7,952 bases of DNA from Candidatus Aminicenantes bacterium UBA4820 (GTDB lineage Bacteria > Acidobacteriota > UBA4820). The notes under the pieces were generated by a model. The model made no database searches. It saw only the letters and a program-made list of their open reading frames with translations, and had not been told where the DNA came from. Location: assembly GCA_002402325.1 (NCBI GenBank), contig DHFQ01000018.1, positions 1 to 7,952 on the forward strand, written 5' to 3'. How positions within the stretch are numbered: position 1 is the first letter of the stretch; every line of letters begins with the position of its first letter. Below, in pieces: positions 6,031 through 7,952 of the stretch. The position numbers and the translations under genes were made by a program.

Positions 6031-6459
6031 TTAACCTGCGGGCGTTGGATTGACTGGCTGTGCAGAAGAGGAAGCCTGAGTGCTCTTGTGATCTTTTATT
6101 TGAAAACCCGCAATTTTCCCCGTGTTATCGACCGCAATGTGCAAATCAACAAGCCCTTTTTCAAATTTACAAATTGTAATTACAAGAGTGAAATCATTTT
6201 TTGGTTCAGCCTTTGCCTCTTTAACTTCAACAAATTTGCCCGCCTTTGAAGTCAGTTGAGTCCATACAGATTGAAGATTCTCTGGCTTCACCTTAAAGCC
6301 AAGGTCAGAACTCAATGAAAGATAAGCCTTCTGAAAATCACCCCTGCCCATCGCAGAAACAAAATCTTGAGCCTTTAGAGACATTGGATCCTGTGCAAAG
6401 ATTGAAAACCCACCAAGAATCAAACCCACAACAACCACAACTTTCAAAAACAACTTCAT
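6031..6459 (-). CDS. Small exported protein, DUF3887-like
   Basis: This 142-residue protein has a clear signal peptide: Lys-rich start (MKLFLK), hydrophobic core VVVVVGLILGGFSIF (7-21), and a probable cleavage site after FA at residue 22. The mature part has the features I associate with DUF3887: AQDFVSAMGRGDFQKAY (30-46), LQSVWTQLTSKAGKF (62-76), FTLVITICKFEKGLVDLHIAVDNTGKIAGFQI (90-121). This fold is NTF2/Cif-like in other proteins and often precedes hydrolase domains; here it stands alone. The C-terminal 20 residues are low-complexity (Ser, Gln, Pro, Thr, Ala). The ATG has AAGGAG seven bases upstream. It is the first gene after the promoter at 6508-6536 and the only exported product of the operon. 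Its molecular role is unknown. Confidence 0.78.
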   Translation of the reverse strand: MKLFLKVVVVVGLILGGFSIFAQDPMSLKAQDFVSAMGRGDFQKAYLSLSSDLGFKVKPENLQSVWTQLTSKAGKFVEVKEAKAEPKNDFTLVITICKFEKGLVDLHIAVDNTGKIAGFQIKDHKSTQASSSAQPVNPTPAG

Positions 6460-6485
6460 CTTACAACTCCTTACCTAATTCCTTT

Positions 6486-6503
6486 TTGACCTCACTCGGT
6501 CAA
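6486..6503. promoter_or_regulatory. Inverted repeat at the predicted transcription start (operator or 5' UTR hairpin)
   Basis: On the minus strand TTGACC-GAGTGA-GGTCAA has perfect 6-bp arms with a 6-nt spacer. It begins about four bases after the -10 hexamer, so it covers the expected +1 site near 6501. It could be an operator, perhaps for the RHH protein encoded just downstream, or the first hairpin of the transcript. It is not a terminator, since A-rich rather than T-rich sequence follows on the minus strand. Confidence 0.5.
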
Positions 6504-6507
6504 GAAA

Positions 6508-6536
6508 ATATTACAAAAAATTTTTCTTAAAGTCAA
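6508..6536 (-). promoter_or_regulatory. Sigma-70-type promoter of the seven-gene operon
   Basis: The minus strand shows -35 TTGACT (6536-6531; 5/6 to consensus), a 17-bp spacer of A and T tracts, and -10 TAATAT (6513-6508; 4/6 to TATAAT). The predicted start is near 6501, giving a leader of about 40 nt before the ATG at 6459. It sits just after the terminator of the preceding gene, where an operon promoter would be expected. Confidence 0.78.
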
Positions 6537-6540
6537 ATTG

Positions 6541-6569
6541 AAAAAGAAGAGAGGATACTCTCACTTTTT
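6541..6569. terminator. Bidirectional-looking intrinsic terminator after the restriction-modification gene
   Basis: On the minus strand the stem is AAAAAG-T-GAGAG, loop TATC, CTCTC-TT-CTTTTT: two paired blocks with a small internal bulge and a T-rich 3' side. The plus strand likewise ends in CTTTTT. It starts 20 nt after the stop codon at 6589 and ends just before the operon promoter, separating the two transcription units. Confidence 0.72.
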
Positions 6570-6588
6570 AACAAAATGAGACTGCAAA

Positions 6589-7952
6589 TCAGACAGTCCT
6601 CTCAATTTTATAATATACCTCATCTATTTTTTTCTGAACCTCTATAGTTTTTCCAATAGAGGTTACGATGCGACAATAGCATCTTATATCCTCAAGTGAT
6701 AAGTTTCTACCTTTCCTATCTTTCAACCATTTCTCGCATACCTGATAACCGCCTATTTGATATTCCCAGATATTAGCAGGAATCGGTTCAAAATATTTTT
6801 CCTTGTTTATGTATATCCTTTCACCTTCATATCTTACTTTCTCAACTTTATCTTCACCTTTCCCTTCAAATTTTGCAGTTGTTTTTTTAAACTCGTTCGG
6901 CTTTAGTAAATGAAGATTAGCCAATTTTTCTCCATAGTCAGCCATCTTTTTGAACACATTATAATCCCTAGTAAATGGAATTCTTGGGAAATCTATCTTC
7001 AAAAATTCGGCATATTTTGTGCGGTAGGTGTTTGAGTAAAGGACAGCGTAAATGTAATAGAAGATTTGTTCTGGCGAGGGTGCTTTCTTAAAATTGCTGG
7101 TTAGTTGTTCTATGAGGGATGGAGAAATGTTTGGTTTTTTAGCCTCATATTTCACCGCTGGATCAAAAAGCATCATAAGACTACTGCCTGTGGATCGTTT
7201 TCCCGGGTTGTTTTTTTCTAAGTAAAGGTAGAGGGGAAAAAGATTAGAAATTGAAACAGCAGAAGTTATTGAATGGGCATCTATTATTGAATCAGTTACA
7301 AAAACAGGTTGTATTCCTGATTTATCCATTTGTCTTGAAGTAATCAGCCCCAGATTTTCCTGCATCATATGGCGCATAACTTCTTTTCGGGAGCGTTCTA
7401 TAACCTCATCATGGTAGAAAATCCACCGCACATCAAATGGCCTGTATAAAATCTGAGTGATAGACTTTTCCCAATTTTCATCCCTCCTTATTTTTTCCCG
7501 TGCATCTTTCAGTTTCCAGTTTGATTTGTCCTTTAAATTAAAGGCTTGGCAGACAAGTTCATCAGGCATTTTTTCATCCCGAAACATCCTGATGCGTCTT
7601 TTCAGTGTCTCTTTATCAAAATCAATGACAAAGTCATCCCGTGATGTTACAACACCAACGCTATTCAAAGGGAATATATCCGTTATCTTCGTGAATTTTT
7701 CATAAGCCTTTAACAGCCTTTCTTCCCTCGGCACAAAAAGATAAAACTCAGACTTTGGAGATAATTTCTTCCATCTGGTTGTTTTTCTATAATTTTCTGA
7801 AAGCCATTTATATTTGCTGTTTCTCAATCCCCATTTTTCTGAATGATAGACATTGCATTTTTTTATATTACTTCCTTTTGTAAGATTTGTATGGTGTTTT
7901 ATGAAAAGTGCAATTGCTACTCCCTGCTGAATATCAAAAACATTTTCATCTT
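6589..7952 (-). CDS. Type ISP restriction-modification-like protein, C-terminal part (5' end outside window)
   Basis: The frame stays open to the window edge (first full codon at 7950), giving 453 visible C-terminal residues with no true start. The TTG at 7827 is internal: the 41 codons before it (DENVFDIQQGVAIALF..., ...YHSEKWGLRNS) read smoothly into it. The visible part resembles the target-recognition and C-terminal domain of type ISP single-chain restriction-modification enzymes, which in full carry nuclease, helicase and N6-adenine methylase domains upstream. Suggestive segments, in visible-residue numbering, are ILYRPFDVRWIFYHD (167-181), TSRQMDKSGIQPVFVTDSIID (204-224), PEQIFYYIYAVLYSNTYR (293-310), FPRIPFTRD (321-329) and IWEYQIGGYQVCEKWLKDRKGR (394-415). 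No catalytic motifs of the nuclease, helicase or methylase fall inside the window, so activity cannot be judged. It ends before a terminator and appears unrelated to the downstream operon. Confidence 0.8.
   Translation of the reverse strand, partial: DENVFDIQQGVAIALFIKHHTNLTKGSNIKKCNVYHSEKWGLRNSKYKWLSENYRKTTRWKKLSPKSEFYLFVPREERLLKAYEKFTKITDIFPLNSVGVVTSRDDFVIDFDKETLKRRIRMFRDEKMPDELVCQAFNLKDKSNWKLKDAREKIRRDENWEKSITQILYRPFDVRWIFYHDEVIERSRKEVMRHMMQENLGLITSRQMDKSGIQPVFVTDSIIDAHSITSAVSISNLFPLYLYLEKNNPGKRSTGSSLMMLFDPAVKYEAKKPNISPSLIEQLTSNFKKAPSPEQIFYYIYAVLYSNTYRTKYAEFLKIDFPRIPFTRDYNVFKKMADYGEKLANLHLLKPNEFKKTTAKFEGKGEDKVEKVRYEGERIYINKEKYFEPIPANIWEYQIGGYQVCEKWLKDRKGRNLSLEDIRCYCRIVTSIGKTIEVQKKIDEVYYKIERTV

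Noticed and set aside
5983..6249. Plus-strand frame of 88 codons opposite the DUF3887-like gene
   Set aside because: It lies antisense to a gene with a signal peptide and recognisable domain, shows no family features, and has no convincing ribosome binding site.
6486..6503. Inverted repeat read as an intrinsic terminator
   Set aside because: No T-run follows on either strand, and it sits between a strong promoter and the first gene of the operon.
6589..7827. TTG at 7827 as the true start of the restriction-modification-like gene
   Set aside because: The frame continues open and protein-like for 41 codons to the window edge, so the TTG is an internal Leu codon.
1..7952. CRISPR array, tRNA, rRNA or insertion sequence
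   Set aside because: No regularly spaced direct repeats, no cloverleaf or ribosomal RNA signature, and no transposase or terminal inverted repeats were seen on either strand.

Overview
The window is AT-rich bacterial DNA in which every supportable gene lies on the minus strand, so transcription runs from high to low coordinates. No gene here is a clear taxonomic marker. The short intergenic gaps, Lys/Glu-rich proteins, low GC and integron-type tyrosine recombinase remnant suggest an uncultivated or environmental bacterium. That is a weak inference and I do not name a phylum.

Layout in transcription order. (1) 7952-6589: C-terminal part of a type ISP-like restriction-modification protein whose 5' end lies outside the window. 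A hairpin terminator follows it (6541-6569). (2) 6536-6486: a near-consensus sigma-70 promoter (TTGACT, 17 bp, TAATAT), with an inverted repeat at the predicted transcription start. (3) 6459-589: seven tightly packed genes that look like one operon. They encode a small exported DUF3887-like protein, a ribbon-helix-helix (RHH) protein, a type I phosphodiesterase/alkaline-phosphatase superfamily enzyme (AP1), an adenylylsulfate kinase (CysC), a PHP-domain phosphoesterase resembling 3',5'-nucleoside bisphosphate phosphatases, a second diverged AP-superfamily enzyme (AP2), and a radical SAM protein with a SPASM/twitch-like C-terminus. From CysC to the radical SAM protein the reading frames overlap by 1, 4 and 8 nt. 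(4) 513-74: a decayed tyrosine recombinase. (5) 77-1: the first 25 codons of an unidentified gene that starts over the ancestral stop codon of the recombinase.

Most interesting reading: CysC makes PAPS from APS, and sulfotransferases turn PAPS into the inhibitory by-product PAP (3'-phosphoadenosine 5'-phosphate). The PHP protein immediately downstream belongs to a family in which some members remove the 3'-phosphate from such bisphosphates. The core may therefore be a PAPS-making and PAP-clearing module, joined to two cytoplasmic AP-superfamily phosphoesterases and a radical SAM enzyme of unknown substrate. No sulfotransferase or ATP sulfurylase is visible, so the final acceptor is unknown. 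A second clue is that CysC and the RHH protein, which are unrelated folds, end in nearly the same acidic-helix tail (consensus S-x-x-E-x-E-x-[IV]-x-K-R-L-[KR]-x-L-G-Y). This suggests a shared docking or regulatory element.
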